The translations under genes were made by a program, and so were the position numbers. A stretch of DNA of 64,000 nucleotides, from NCBI GenBank assembly GCA_030770425.1, contig JASJFT010000059.1, positions 1 through 64,000 of the forward strand, given 5' to 3'. The notes beneath the pieces are model-generated. The model had not been told where the DNA came from. It ran no database searches and saw nothing but the letters and a program-made list of their open reading frames with translations. This document shows, piece by piece, positions 36,304 to 47,750 of this stretch (the first letter of the stretch is position 1; every line of letters begins with the position of its first letter). This stretch comes from Darksidea phi. Lineage: Eukaryota > Ascomycota > Dothideomycetes > Pleosporales > Lentitheciaceae.

Positions 36304-36342
<39 letters not shown>
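35981..36342 (+). mobile_element. tRNA-derived SINE candidate
   Basis: A perfect RNA polymerase III A box, TGGCGCAGATGG (35988-35999), is followed 43 bp downstream (start to start) by a near-perfect B box, GGTTTGATTCC (36031-36041), the spacing found in tRNA genes. The acceptor and T stems do not fold as a functional tRNA (only GGGTAT/ATACCC pair), and no normal anticodon loop is present. A ~250-bp body follows and ends in a long A tract beginning at 36304. Head, body and A tail are the parts of a SINE. The A tract lies next to an assembly gap and may be exaggerated. The source tRNA is unclear. Confidence 0.45.
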
Positions 36343-36345
<3 letters not shown>

Positions 36346-36529
36346 GCGGGGGGGCGGGTAAAAAAAGGCCGGCGGCGTTTGGGCCCCCCCGGGGCTGGGC
36401 CGCGGGGGGGGGGGGGCGGTATGGCGGGTGGGGGGGNNNNNNNNNNAATTTGTTTTTTAATTTATAATTTTTTTTATTAATTAATAAGAATCCCATAAAA
36501 TATAATATTTTTTTTTTTTTTTTTATTTT

Positions 36530-36572
<43 letters not shown>
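36304..36572. other. Assembly gap flanked by homopolymers
   Basis: A ~39-base A tract, then G/C homopolymers, then ten N (36437-36446), then T- and A-rich sequence ending in another A tract of about 36 bases. This looks like low-quality read ends around a scaffold join, and nothing inside should be interpreted. Frames running through it are artefacts. Confidence 0.85.
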
Positions 36573-36576
<4 letters not shown>

Positions 36577-36870
36577 GCCTAGAGTCCGCTTAACAAAGTC
36601 CCTAGGCCATTTCTCTCCAACCTAGCTAGTACCGCGCTCAGTGAGCAGCCTATTAGCCATATCTCGTACAGCGCCTAGAGTGGGGGTAAATCCACGCGTA
36701 TCCAGGTCAAGTATATACTTAGTAATCACCTCCTCTTCAAGCTTGCTAAGCTTCTTTGAGTTGGGTTCACAATCGCGTCGCGCAGCAATTCCAGCCCGTC
36801 GGTCACATAGCGTTGATCGAGGGACGTTATATGTCTATACAGCTAGGCGTTCAGACTAAAACTAATCTTG
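36573..36870 (-). pseudogene. Fot1/pogo-type transposase N-terminal relic
   Basis: Minus-strand translation gives YNVPRSTLCDRRAGI...EPNSKKLSKLEEEVITKY...LDLDTRGFTP...VRDMANRLLTERG, the typical paired helix-turn-helix (Psq and CENP-B type) start of Fot1-like pogo transposases. It is followed by TAG where a glutamine codon is expected and then VGEKWPRDFVKR. The frame runs into the homopolymer/gap region, so the catalytic part is lost or unassembled. The stop is of the C-to-T type expected from RIP. Confidence 0.75.
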
Positions 36871-37119
36871 ATTAATAAATTGAATAACTAAATTGATATC
36901 AGCTTCATTATAGGCTAAATGTACATGTGGGGCCCTCGCACGATGCTACGGTATACGAGTCATGAACTATTGCTAGACAGCTGAGGGACAAGGTTGGCGC
37001 ATCCGGACGATCTAGAAAGCCTCATTGATAGGCTTGATATGTAATATAACGAACAGCCAACATCTGTGAAAGCTGATAATTCCCCCAAGAATGTAACGCT
37101 GGCTCCAGATGTCCTAAAC
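36871..37119. other. Intergenic, 3' side of the NmrA-like gene
   Basis: Mixed composition, with AT-rich sequence at 36865-36915 that is probably the eroded 5' end of the pogo element. No gene was seen. Confidence 0.5.
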
Positions 37120-38504
37120 TCACTTCATGAGTGCATCAAAGACAGAAGCTTTGCCAGAGTCTAGCTCCAAAACGTCCTGCACCTCTTGGTCGATGCTCTC
37201 CAAGTACTTCTTCTCGTCCCACTGCGGTTTCCAGCCTAGCTCAAACGGCTTCTCAGCAACAATATCCCCGCTCGACGTCCCCATGGCACGGATGTATTGT
37301 CTCGGAAACCCATACTCATCTGCGGCCTGCTCGTAGCTGGGCCAGATTTCTACGTTGGGTTGATTGACGAGGCCGCGCGCGTGCATTGCTTTGGCGAGGA
37401 GATCCATGGTTTTGTGCCAGGGGATTCGGTGCGCGAAGGGGAAATAGTAGCCGCTTTCGTTGGCGGGAGGAGTTTGGCCTAAGAGGATTTTGGCGACTAG
37501 GAGTTTGTAGAGAGAGACGAGGTCGGAGATGTGAGCTGCTGTTGGGGCCTAGGAAATCGTTAAGGGATGTCTTGCGGGATAGATGGTGTGGGAGGCTAGG
37601 AGGAGGTGGTAGACTTACGGCGTCTTCAGGGAACTTGTAGACTTGCTTCAAGCGCATGCTGGTGCGGATGTATTGCGGAATGGAGACGGAGAGTTTGCGC
37701 CAGTCGCCAGTGCCACGGCCGTCTGTGGTAGAGTTAGTTGAGAGCATATAAAGCATTATTCCATGATACATACAGACTGAGGGCGCTGGAAGTATGAAGC
37801 TCGTAACGCCTAGTGCTTTCGATTGTTCCACGATCAAGATGTCCGTCTGTGAAGGTACTTGTTAGTAAATTGGCCGTGGCCATCATTGGAAAGGAGTTGC
37901 TTGCCAGTCGCACTGGATGCGCATCGCCAATACCCTTTTCTTTCGCAAAGATTTCCGCATCACTGTCTTTGCATTGACCGTAATGCCAGCCACCCATATC
38001 GGTAAATGCAGTCAAGACTCCAGTCTACATCAGACTGTTAGTGAATGAGAAATATAGTTCCATGCCCGACTCGCCTGAATGAAGTACACTTCCTGGCCGC
38101 TTTGTTTGCGGCGCTCACCGAGTGCCTCCAGTAGGTTCTGCGAGTAGCTTGCGACCATCGAGCTTGCAGCGTGGATGGCCATATCGACTCATGGGAGTTA
38201 GTCAAACAATGTTGTACAGCAGGAGTGTTGCTCACTGTGATTGTTCAAAACCACGTCCTTTACAGCCTCATGGTCGCCACAGTCAAGCTGCAACACCTCT
38301 AACCCTGGGATTGATGCACTCTTGGTTTGTTCTTTGCTGCGGACAGCTGCGTAGATTTTCGCGTCCTTGATCGGGCCGTCCTTTTGAGTTGCAAACTCGG
38401 TCGCGATGGATCCTCCACTGAGCGAAGTCAGCATTTGCAATGATGAGTTGTGGATAGACGTACATATAGCCCCCTGCTCCTGTGATGAGGATGTTACGGA
38501 TCAT
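37120..38504 (-). CDS. NmrA-like NAD(P)-binding oxidoreductase/regulator
   Basis: Seven exons (38504-38464, 38417-38236, 38187-38075, 38024-37914, 37846-37774, 37722-37619, 37548-37120) give 350 residues. The N-terminus ILITGAGGYIGGSIA is the dinucleotide-binding glycine motif of atypical short-chain dehydrogenases of the NmrA group. IDMAIHAASS, EQSKALGVTSFILPAPSVYG and the late GWKPQW fit that family, and a classical YxxxK pair is not evident. Such proteins sense NAD(P) redox state or act as isomerases or reductases in secondary metabolism. Intron 3 begins with GC (GCGAGT...TAG); the others are GT-AG with CTAAC-like branch sites. It is divergently transcribed from the Zn2Cys6 regulator, with 355 bp between starts, suggesting co-regulation. 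No defect was seen. Confidence 0.88.
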
Positions 38505-38859
38505 TGCGTTGGCCTCTGTTGTTCGAGTGTGATAGGAGAGACTGGTTGCTTTTGGGCACTCAAGTCTTGAAGTACACTACTACTTATAGTCTGGGCTCTC
38601 ATTGTATTACCAATCTCTCTTCATTCATTAGATAGGTCGAGATATAGAGGATTATGCTGGAAATCCGCGCACTTGCGTTGTGGACGTGGTAGTCGTGGCA
38701 TCCATCAGTACGGACCAATCAGGAGCCTCAATTCTAGTGGGACGGATTTCCGCGGGTGTCCGCTCCATATTGTCAGCGCATCTACGGGCCCAACATTGCG
38801 AAACCACGGGGCCGCTTCACCTGAATCTTGTGCGCAACGGTTAAGTTATTGCTCTCACA
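38505..38859. promoter_or_regulatory. Shared divergent promoter of NmrA-like and Zn2Cys6 genes
   Basis: The 355 bp between the two start codons must serve both genes. It contains CGGATTTCCG (38743-38752), an inverted CGG pair with four-base spacing, overlapped by CCGCGG (38750-38755). Both are arrangements bound by Zn2Cys6 proteins. The sites are seen; autoregulation by the adjacent factor is inference. Confidence 0.45.
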
Positions 38860-41161
38860 ATGGGAAGCGACGAAGCGGACGTGTCACCGCTGCAGAGCGG
38901 CCGTATCTACCGTCGTTCGGTAAGCACCACAATCGTGCCACCCTTACTGCTTACTGGCAGGAGCTGACCATCCCAGTGTGATCGATGTCGCCATCGGAAG
39001 GTCAGCGCCCTACGATTAGGTGTATATAAAAGCCAAGGGCGTGCTGAGACGTCTAGATCGCTTGCGACAGGGCCTCTCCGTGTTCTAATTGTGTAACCGC
39101 TCGACTTAACTGTACGCACAGTGCTGTGGCACCCCATGTAACGCCGCCGAAGCAGAGAATCCTAATAACGACGCAATAGTGAGTTTACAATGAAAACTTC
39201 TATTGAGCATCTCTAACTAATCATAGTGAGCGCAAGATAGATGATATCTTGAGAGGCATTGAGAGCATCACGCAACTTCTGCAGGACAAAACCTCTTTCC
39301 AGCGGCAATCTCAATTGGGCGCACCGCAGTCTGCTAGTAGTTCTCATCTCGCCTCAGAGCATGGTTCCGATCATGTATGGGACCATTCTACTGAGGTAGT
39401 GGATTTTGTAAAGGCTGTTGTAGCAGAGAATGAGTCCTCGCTGGGGACTCTGGCTGCGGACGATGCGGTGCAATCGTTGAAGCAGGCTCTCAGCTCTCTG
39501 GACAACTCTGAAGGTTTGCGCAAGTTACCATGCCCTGATATGGGTATCTCAAGATCTCAGTCTAGCTCTGTCCTCCCTCCGATAGACGCGGTTCTTGTGG
39601 CCTTAAGATGGAGTCAAGGTATTCTCTTCCTACGCGCCTTCTTAATACCAGGCTGATACTTTGTTCCAGAGCATTCGCACTTTTCAAGAATAAGCTGGAT
39701 CTCTCGGATACTACCTCTCCAAAAATTCACAGATATCTGCCGCAATGTATTCTTTCCAGTTTCTGATTATGGCGAAGTCGACTTCATCCTCGCAAATGGT
39801 TACCTTTCGCATGTATTCTCTGAATACATAATCGTTACTGGATGTTCAGAATATCGCAAATACTATGATCTTTGTCGTATAACCTTTCAGAATGCCGTCG
39901 CACGCTTACCACTCCTCCTGCCGACAACCGTGGAAGTCATTGCTGCGCTGGCCCTTGGGGTATGCTTGGGCCATGAACTTCATGTATCTCTCACTGACCA
40001 TGAAAGGCATTCACTGCAATAGAGAATTCCAAGGGCAATTTAGCGTGGAACTTCCTCTCGGCCGCTGTAAACCTCTGCCAAAGCCTAAGTTGCCATCGCT
40101 CTCAGCCAACGCATTCGAATAATGAGTCCGACTCTTCCTCGAGCTCTTCCCTCTTCTGGACAATTTACATCATGGAGAAAGGTCTCTCACTTCGACTTGG
40201 TCGAGCCTCGCATATCCGGGATGAAGATATAACACTCGCTTGGGAGTCAGATCCACGAGATATCAGGGCCGCAAGAATACAAGGAAAAGTCTATGATCAG
40301 CTGTATAGTCCTGCCGGACTATCTAGGACACAGAACGAGCGAGTGACTATAGCACAGTCACTTGTGGGAGAGCTGCGAAACCTCATCGACGAAGCAAACG
40401 CGGAGATCATAGTGAGCTTCTCGTTACCCAAATTCTTCTTGTCTAACATGGTTCTATTAGTCCTCAATCCAAATTTGCTCTACAGATGCGGATACTGATC
40501 CTATGCGTGTACTATACCTTCGGTGTCATCTGCTTTGTCATTATTCGCTACTGGCGATGCTCTTGCGAGCTATCCCAGTTCCTCATGGCTCGTATACTGT
40601 TTCAGATGAGTGCATCGGCGTCGCACGTCACTGCCTGGACATTCATCTGAAATGCATAACGCACATACAACACTGCAATAGCGACCCAATTTTGGTTGCC
40701 CAGTATATCAATTGGTAAGCTGAATTCTACTTGCCTCACACTTTAAAGATGATACTGATGTTTACAGGCCAATCATACACATGCCATTTGTTCCATTCAT
40801 CATCCTCGTAACGCACGCGGTGCAGTCTTCGGATTTTAATGACATTGCCCTGCTAGAGACTTTCGTAGAGTCTCTGAAACCTTCAGCCACTCCCATCACA
40901 TCCACGCATCCATATCGACTTTATGGGCTCCTATGCCAAATTGCGCGGTCATCGATTGAGTCCCCATCTGCAGTAGACTCCATGATGAATGAGGAATTGT
41001 TTGCCACTTTCGAAAACGTCGACTTTCCAGCCTACTTAGGTATCACGAACGAGCAAACCCTTGGCTCTGAGACACCATTTGATAATCTCAGTGGGTGGTA
41101 CTACAACAACCAGCATTTGATGAGTCTGTTCGACGACGACGCATCACTAGAAGGCTTCTAA
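38860..41161 (+). CDS. Zn2Cys6 fungal transcription factor
   Basis: Eight exons (38860-38919, 38977-39000, 39057-39178, 39227-39618, 39670-39959, 40007-40411, 40461-40714, 40768-41161) give 646 residues. The zinc cluster occupies residues 21-47 with exact spacing C-x2-C-x6-C-x5-C-x2-C-x6-C (CDRCRHRKIAC then CSNC). It is assembled from three exons, the middle one only 24 nt. A coiled region (ERKIDDILRGIESITQLLQ) follows, and the middle-homology regulatory domain is recognisable by WTIYIMEKGLSLRLGRAS (about 346-363). The C-terminus is acidic. The family binds CGG-containing sites and often controls nearby metabolic genes. The NmrA-like neighbour shares its promoter, so a pathway-specific role is plausible. 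Confidence 0.9.
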
Positions 41162-41623
41162 GCGACGGGCCAGCGGTGAACCGACTTGAGTTTTCACAGG
41201 CTACAGAATAAGTTCGATTTGTGTTCAAACGATGTTTTGTCATGGAAGAGTTGCAAACGGCATGCTGCTGGAAGAGGGTATAATCTAACACTTTTAATTA
41301 GGTTCTACACGCATAGTAGGAGCTACTATAAATTAAGGGGTTTCTATAATCTAAGTTATAGCTATAATAACCTAAAGCAGCCTATTAAAGTTATGTATTG
41401 CCGGATTACTTCCATTCGTTGGGTGAAAGTCACGCGTATCTATGATGGCCAAATAATGATTCCAGGGCGGCTAATCGGTGACCTAGCAACCTAGTATAAT
41501 ATATGAATAATAGACAAGAGAAGGATATAAGAATAAAGCTAAAGCAAGCCCTATCGCACTACTGTAAATCAAGGAGCGGCAACACGCACACGGACATCTT
41601 CAAATCTCCCAACCTTGTCGTAG
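41162..41623. other. Intergenic between convergent genes
   Basis: An AT-rich piece at 41280-41400 resembles eroded repeat sequence. Otherwise this is the 3' region of the regulator (+) and the large membrane protein gene (-). No gene was seen. Confidence 0.5.
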
Positions 41624-44600
41624 CTATGCTCTGGTCACTCTCTCTTCAAAATCAATACCAATGCACTCCTCACCCGATACGCCCGTAAACTTTCCAACAG
41701 CAAACCGCCTCCCATCCAAGCACTTGAAATCACGCGTCTCTTTACTTCTAGCAATTACATCCAAAAACTCACTATCATAAATCGAAGCCATGATACTGGA
41801 ATAGTATTGAAGATCCCGCGGCGTTCTGCGGCTACTGCCAGCTCTGACGAAAAGCGTCGCTAGTAGAAACAAGCAGAGGAGACCGAGCCCCACGTACAGT
41901 GGAAGACGATCCAATTTCGCGAGGTATATGTATTGAGTCACATCGACTTTGGTCGTGTTTGGGGCCGCGGCATCCGCGAAGAGCGTGCCTCCGCCCTCGT
42001 AGATCCCCATAGAGGCCAAGGTTGCAAACCCAATTGAGTAAGCATTTGAAGCGGCAACTCCGAGTGATTTGTGGTCAAAAAGGCGATCCGTGGAGCCGAT
42101 CTCCAGAATTGTCATAACACCAAATGTATTGGCCCGGAGATGAGAGCCTACAACCCTTGCTTCGGTGAGGGACTGTTCTATGACAATGTTCGCCATGCTG
42201 GTAAAGTCCAAGGGCGTCCCGTCTTTGGTTGTCCAGGTCCAGTAGTTGTCAGGGATATATTTACTGGACATAACCTTGAAGCTGCTGTTCCATTTATCCG
42301 TGTCTCCGGTCACGGTTACTTCAAGCTCGTCTAGGAAAGCTTGCGGAGTACACATGACAGCTGATAATTGACTGGGTTCGCCTACTGAGAGATTTTTGGG
42401 TCTCTCAGGGCCGTCTAGTGTGTTCAAAGAAAGTAGGAGCCATCGACGGAGATCGAGCTGGGGGATGGCGGGACAGTCTCCATGCGTTACTGCGAACCAC
42501 CACATACACATTGCATCAGTAGTCTCGGTCCTATTGAACTGAAAGTCCTGGGACATACATGTACCAGGTAAATTCAATCCCACGCACTCCCCGTCAGTTA
42601 CGGTAGTATTCCACAGTTTTGCGCGGTTCGCGTCGGCGGAGAAGAGTTCGCCCTGATCCGACCTGACACCAACGGGCGTACATGTCAGGTTTGCCTTTAG
42701 CGCAGTAACTTTGTAGGAGGTGGTCCCCGGTTGAGTGAGAAATAGTTGTGGATACCAGTAAGTTCCTTCGTTACGAACTGATCGCCACAAGGGGCCACTG
42801 AACGACGCTGAAAGCGCTTGGTCTCGCAGATCTTCGGAAAAGAACCCATCTGACGAATCGTTTAACATGGTATGCCATCTCCATATATGTTTAACAAAAG
42901 CGAATGAAGTGTGCGGGGATGGTCCCGTAACCATTGAGAAGATGCCGGCAGAGAATACTACAGCAATCTTTGAGAGAGTAGTTACGGCGGTGACGAGTCC
43001 GAGACGAAAATGCCCATTCTTCAGCGCACGCGCCGTAACCTGCAAATGGATATCATGCATGTACGAAAGACGCATAATATTCGCATCGCCTCCCTTGCTA
43101 AGGGATGCGAAAGGCTGGCTTCGTCGAAAGAAGTCGTCAATCATGCCCCACCAGATACCGATCGCTGTAAGCACCAGAACCGGTCCACCTTCGAAAATCT
43201 GTTTTTGAAACCACGCCCTGAATCCATCATTAGGGAGCTTTCCGTCCTGGATTTTGGGATCTTCCCTCCAAATGGTAAAGTACTCGGTGTCAGACTTGAT
43301 GACGTAAATCACGACGAGAGGTAATATAGTAACGCACACAACGTTTATTGGTATGAGTACTTTTAGACTCGCCGCCACCGGATATGCGCTCTGGATAAGT
43401 TTTCCGAGATCGTCATGCTGGCTTATTTTCGTCGGCTTTTTACGACGTGTGAGACGAGTCCAGAACGAGTGGGACTTTTTCGTAGGTGCCGCAATCTTTG
43501 GCCACGGGACGACTACAGCACGTTAGCGAAATTTCTTTTGACAAAAGCTGTCAAAGTTCTCACCGCGATCGTCATCTTGGCTCAGTATTACCATATTAGT
43601 ATCATCATCCGTAAAGATGGCCTGCTGGACGTCCAGCGCAACTCGCTTTGAGTTGAGCGGAAAGCTGAGTACAGCTCTTTTTAGTCTCTTTCGTATTGTC
43701 TTCAATCCCACATCGCCGATCATCCAATCGACACCACTAAACATTTCACGCACCGAGTTGCGTCGCATCAGGAATGCTAAGCCCGTGATCGAAGTAGGCG
43801 TACTGTTCAAACCAGTTCGATTCCGCATACTTGATCTCCAGCCGCAGCGGTTGACATCTCTGCCCCAGAATCGTGCGTAAAGCATCGGATCCAACCAGAT
43901 CTTCAAGGCAAGGAAGAGGTAAAGTATCATAGTGGATATGTAGGATCCTCGTGTCATGACCCACCCTTGGGTTTTAGTGAGTTTCACACCGCTAACGGTC
44001 GACCAATTGTCCGAGGGAACGAGTTGAGCAGCCGTAGAAACTGTTATTGCGAATAGTGCTTCCCAGAGATCCTTGCTAAACACAAATAATTCACAGTACT
44101 GAGTGTGGCCAGGGGGTTTTGTGTACTCTAAAAACCTACAGGCGTTGTCGAGATCAAAGTCGCTTATAGGTTTACTCGCCGAGACGTTTTGACCCCAAAA
44201 AGTCATTCCGTAAGATGGTGCAGTAACGTTATAGATGAGTCCGTTCCATAGTACATTGCTGAGCATTGCCCTTTCGATCCCCGACATCGTAATGAAGTCT
44301 CCTTTTGCATCTCCATGTTCGATGATCTTATAATTTGCTCCATCATTGCTGGCTTCGTAGCGTAAGGTATTATTCATGTAAGTTATTCGTGAACGGCAAA
44401 CGATGGCAGCCCAATCTTGCTGCGTTTCGTTGATAAACACATTATCCCCAGTCAAATTCGTTAGCGGTCCAGACATGATGAGATGCTTATAGTCGGTGTT
44501 GTTGCAGAACAAACCGAATTCCACTGTTACATTAGGAGCAACATACGGAGCCCAGTAAGCAAATCGAAGACCATCTGGAGAAAGCGGGTTATCCATCCCA

Positions 44601-45638
44601 GGTAGTTGATCTCTCGAGATCTTCGGCCACGACATATTAACGCTACAGCCTTGCCGATCACGAGAGACTAATGAAGCATTGGTCAGATCATAAGAGCCGT
44701 TCGACAGTTCTACTTTGGATATGTTCATTTGGAAGCTTTTCACCCGGTCACATTCCATACTCGAAGCCACGGCGGAGGTATCCACATTCCAGATGACGTC
44801 CTGTGCGGAGGGAATCGTTGTTTCACTCTCCGCGGCCTGCTCAGGGAGAAATGGCATTAGTGCGAGCAATTTGTAATTTGCCTTCCACACCCAACGATAT
44901 TCGGTCAGGTCCAGTGCGGCATGTTCGGTGTTCCGAAAGACTGATTTGGCAGCGTCCGCAGCAAAGCTGGAGATATTCAAAGATTTGGCCAATCCACTCA
45001 GCTCCACTCTTCTTATGTTCCCAGTATTTGAAGATAATGTAATGGTTGTCTTTTCGAACAAACCAGACTGCAAGGGAACCAGAATATAGCAGCCGAGTGC
45101 CAGTGCCAATCCTTTTTTTGGCAAAAAGTCCCAAAAGTGTGGGGTGAATAAGTTTGCAACTTCCCTGGGAGTCATCCTTTTATGTGCAGGATTCAGCTTT
45201 TGAAATGGAGCAATGGAGCTCATGTCTTTGATAAGCTGTTGGATGATCTCAGTCAAAATGACTGCTACTAGGGTTGGGCCAAACCGGTAGACAATGTCTG
45301 CGCTTTTCGTAGATACTGCGGCGTATGTCCTTGATTGTGTCTGAGCGAAGCAATATGTATAGTACGTCAAAAGACATAGTATGGCGGCCACAGTGGGCAG
45401 AGGCAGGTGGCGGAGTAGGGGGAGGTCTCCAGTCAGGAGCATGCGGAATCGTATCGCGTGATGCGGCTGCCCGCGGTTTTTCGCGACCCTGGGATTCGTC
45501 CGCGTTGCAATCAAGAAGCGGGTCATCTGGATTGATCGATGGTGGGGAGGGCCATTGCGTAGTTAAGGAGCTTTTGACGTCGGGGGACGACATTGGGCTG
45601 ATAGCGTCTAGAGAGCCACCAGTCTTGTAGTTGTTCAT
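41624..45638 (-). CDS. Large integral membrane protein, DUF3433-like
   Basis: Two exons (upstream frame to 43564, then 43512-41624) joined by a 51-nt intron (43563-43513; GTGAGA donor, GCTAAC branch, GTAG acceptor). Without splicing a TAA would split the gene. From the ATG at 45526 the product is 1283 residues. It has two similar halves, each with clustered membrane helices (for example PTVAAILCLLTYYTY, PTLVAVILTEIIQQ, VLIPINVVCVTILPLVVIYV) and a long lumenal or extracellular part rich in N-glycosylation sequons. This is the plan of fungal DUF3433 proteins, whose function is unknown. The conserved N-terminal DWRP motif is encoded in a different frame that begins at ATG 45638, so a one-base indel in a G5 run (45418-45422) either truncated the start or is a sequence error. 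Confidence 0.78.
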
Positions 45639-46300
45639 AAGACCTTCAGATGATGAGTATGAATGGTACCAGCACAATCAGTGACTCCATACTAGACAGT
45701 TCAACCTTTTGATCCTAGGTCTCTCTGTTCAGGAACTCTGTCGAGATGATTGTAACGCGGCTCAGCGCTTCCAGCGTCGTCTAAACGAGACCAAACTTGG
45801 GCGACAACTAAATAAGTAGGTCAATACAAGTGTGTCTTTGTGGAGGATAAAACCAGAACAAAAGAACTTGAAGATTTTCGTCCTGTCGTGTGGGACGAGG
45901 CTGGCTTTTAAAACGAAGACGGACCATGTCGCACATAACAGTGTCCTCTCCCTCGACCACCCGGTGTTGACCTATTAGATAGATGCTAGTGCCTGATTTG
46001 GGAAATTAGGCGCCCCATCTCGTGTCGCTGCTTCTCTGAATGGTTCGTTTTAAAGTGGTCCGTATTGAAGTGGTGGGCAATTTGGCCAGGGGGGACACAG
46101 TTCGCCGGAAATAGTTAGTTTGCAGCCCAATCCATGTTGACAAGACCTGCACTCTGTAAGCTGCATTGCAGCCAATTGTTAGACAGTAATGGCCCGGATA
46201 AATAGAAACAGGCACCAATGAGAATCTCAAGTGCTAAAATTTTAAAGATCCAGGGTCCGCACATCCCTCTTTGTCTACTGCAATATATGCGTTGATAGAT
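45639..46300. other. Intergenic, promoter side of the DUF3433-like gene
   Basis: Ordinary sequence with no supported gene. Minus-strand frames at 46006-46387 show no recognisable content. Confidence 0.5.
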
Positions 46301-46309
46301 TATACCTTG

Positions 46310-46470
46310 CACCACTGTTGTCAACAAGCAAGCTGGCTTGATAAGCTTGATTGACTTGATTGGAAATAAGCAAGTCAACCAATTCAAGCTCGCAGGTGTA
46401 TTTTATCAAGCAATTCAAGCTGCGATAGACTGTCAGATTGGGTAAATTGACTTGATTGCTCGCTCGCTTA
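46310..46470. repeat. Cluster of CTTGA/TCAAG motifs, likely hAT subterminal repeats
   Basis: Short motifs such as CTTGATT, AATTCAAGCT and CAAGTCAA occur about a dozen times in both orientations over 160 bp, just upstream of the hAT transposase frame. hAT elements carry such subterminal arrays as transposase binding sites. The outer terminal inverted repeat was not identified. Confidence 0.45.
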
Positions 46471-46652
46471 GCTGACAGCTGCGGAAAAAGTGGGGTTGTA
46501 GAGACAGCTGGCGATGGGTTATCGCGTACTTTTCTGGTGTTGCAGCTGCCAATCGGCCTACTTTCCTATCGCGCGTACTTAATACGTTTCGGCGCGTCAA
46601 TTACTGTCTTATCCTATATTTTTGCTTACTTTGTACGCGTTATTCTATCACT

Positions 46653-47750
46653 ATGCCCCCAAAAGTAAGCACTCGCGCGCCTAAACGTAGCGTTAAGGCA
46701 ACTGAAGCAGCCGAACTGCCAGCCAAACGTCGCCATAAGCCCACCCAGCGGCTGTTATCACCAATTGAGCCCCCATTGTCGCCATTGCCACATGCTTCTC
46801 CGCCTATCGACCCGCTGTTGCCAGCCTCTCCGGCGCTGGAGGAGGCGCCATGGGAGACTCAAGTACGCGATAATCGGCCGGCCAGCGCGTTATTGGCGCT
46901 GGAGGAGGGGTCTGTAGCCGCCACGGAGGCTTCTAGTGAGCCTGGCAATAGTGTTGACGCGCTGTTTAACGGGCTTGCCGATGACTTTACAGGGCTCGAT
47001 TGGCGGCGATTACCTGGGTCGATGAAGCCGTTAGCGCAATCATCGCGTAAGAAGAGTTGGGTTTATCGCCATGGGTACCGTACAGTTACTGAGCTGCCGC
47101 CTCATCGCGTCTTCTTCATCTGCCATATATGTTATCAACGGCGCGCGCAAGGCAGTGGCAAGTATGACGTTACCAACGCGACTACTTCTGCCGCCAACCA
47201 TTTACTCACAGCTCATCGTATCACTGTCAACGGCGAAGTTGAGGCGCCGGTTATAGCCAACGGGCAGCGTTCCCTGCGCCAAATGCTTACCCACGGGCAG
47301 CAGCCGGCGCGCGCGATAGCCAACACTATGGGCAATTTTGATGTCCAGGGCTTCCGGATGGCTGCCGTGTCGTGGCTTATAAGCAATAACCACCCATTGC
47401 GCTAGTTTGAGACGCCGGAGTTCAGGCAGATGATTGAGTTTGCAAATCCAGAGGCAGCGCGCGCGCTGTGGGCGTCGCATAATAGCGTGTCGAGGTTCGT
47501 GATGAAGGTTTACGCGTTCATGCAGCCCCAGGTTGCTAAGGCCTTGTCTGACGCTGTTAGCAAGATCCACATAAGCTTCGACGGCTGGACAGCCCAAGGC
47601 GGCCATCGCGGCTTCCTTGGTGTTGTGGCAGAAACTACCTGCTTGAACTCACCAATACCGAATCGCTCGGCCACTCCAGGCAGATACCACACTGGCTCAA
47701 CCGCGACCTTGGTCACTGCAAGCTCGTCAGTCTCATTCAAGAGCTAAAAT
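46653..47750 (+). pseudogene. hAT-family transposase, broken
   Basis: A 250-codon frame from ATG 46653 has a Pro-rich N-terminus followed by a BED-type zinc finger (FICHICYQ...HLLTAHRI, C-x2-C and H-x4-H). It stops at TAG 47403, where CAG is expected. In the same frame the protein continues (FETPEFRQMIEFANPEAAR...) to KIHISFDGWT, the region of the first catalytic aspartate of hAT transposases, and loses similarity after GFLGVVAET near 47636. The remaining catalytic residues and the C-terminal dimerisation region are missing. It is a 5' fragment with one C-to-T type stop; the sequence beyond 47640 is of unknown origin. Confidence 0.78.

Noticed and set aside
37734..38015. Independent small genes within the NmrA locus
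   Set aside because: These frames are single exons of one seven-exon gene; their ends read into introns.
43523..43525. In-frame TAA splitting the DUF3433-like gene into two ORFs
   Set aside because: It lies inside a 51-nt intron with good donor, branch site and acceptor; splicing gives one continuous protein.
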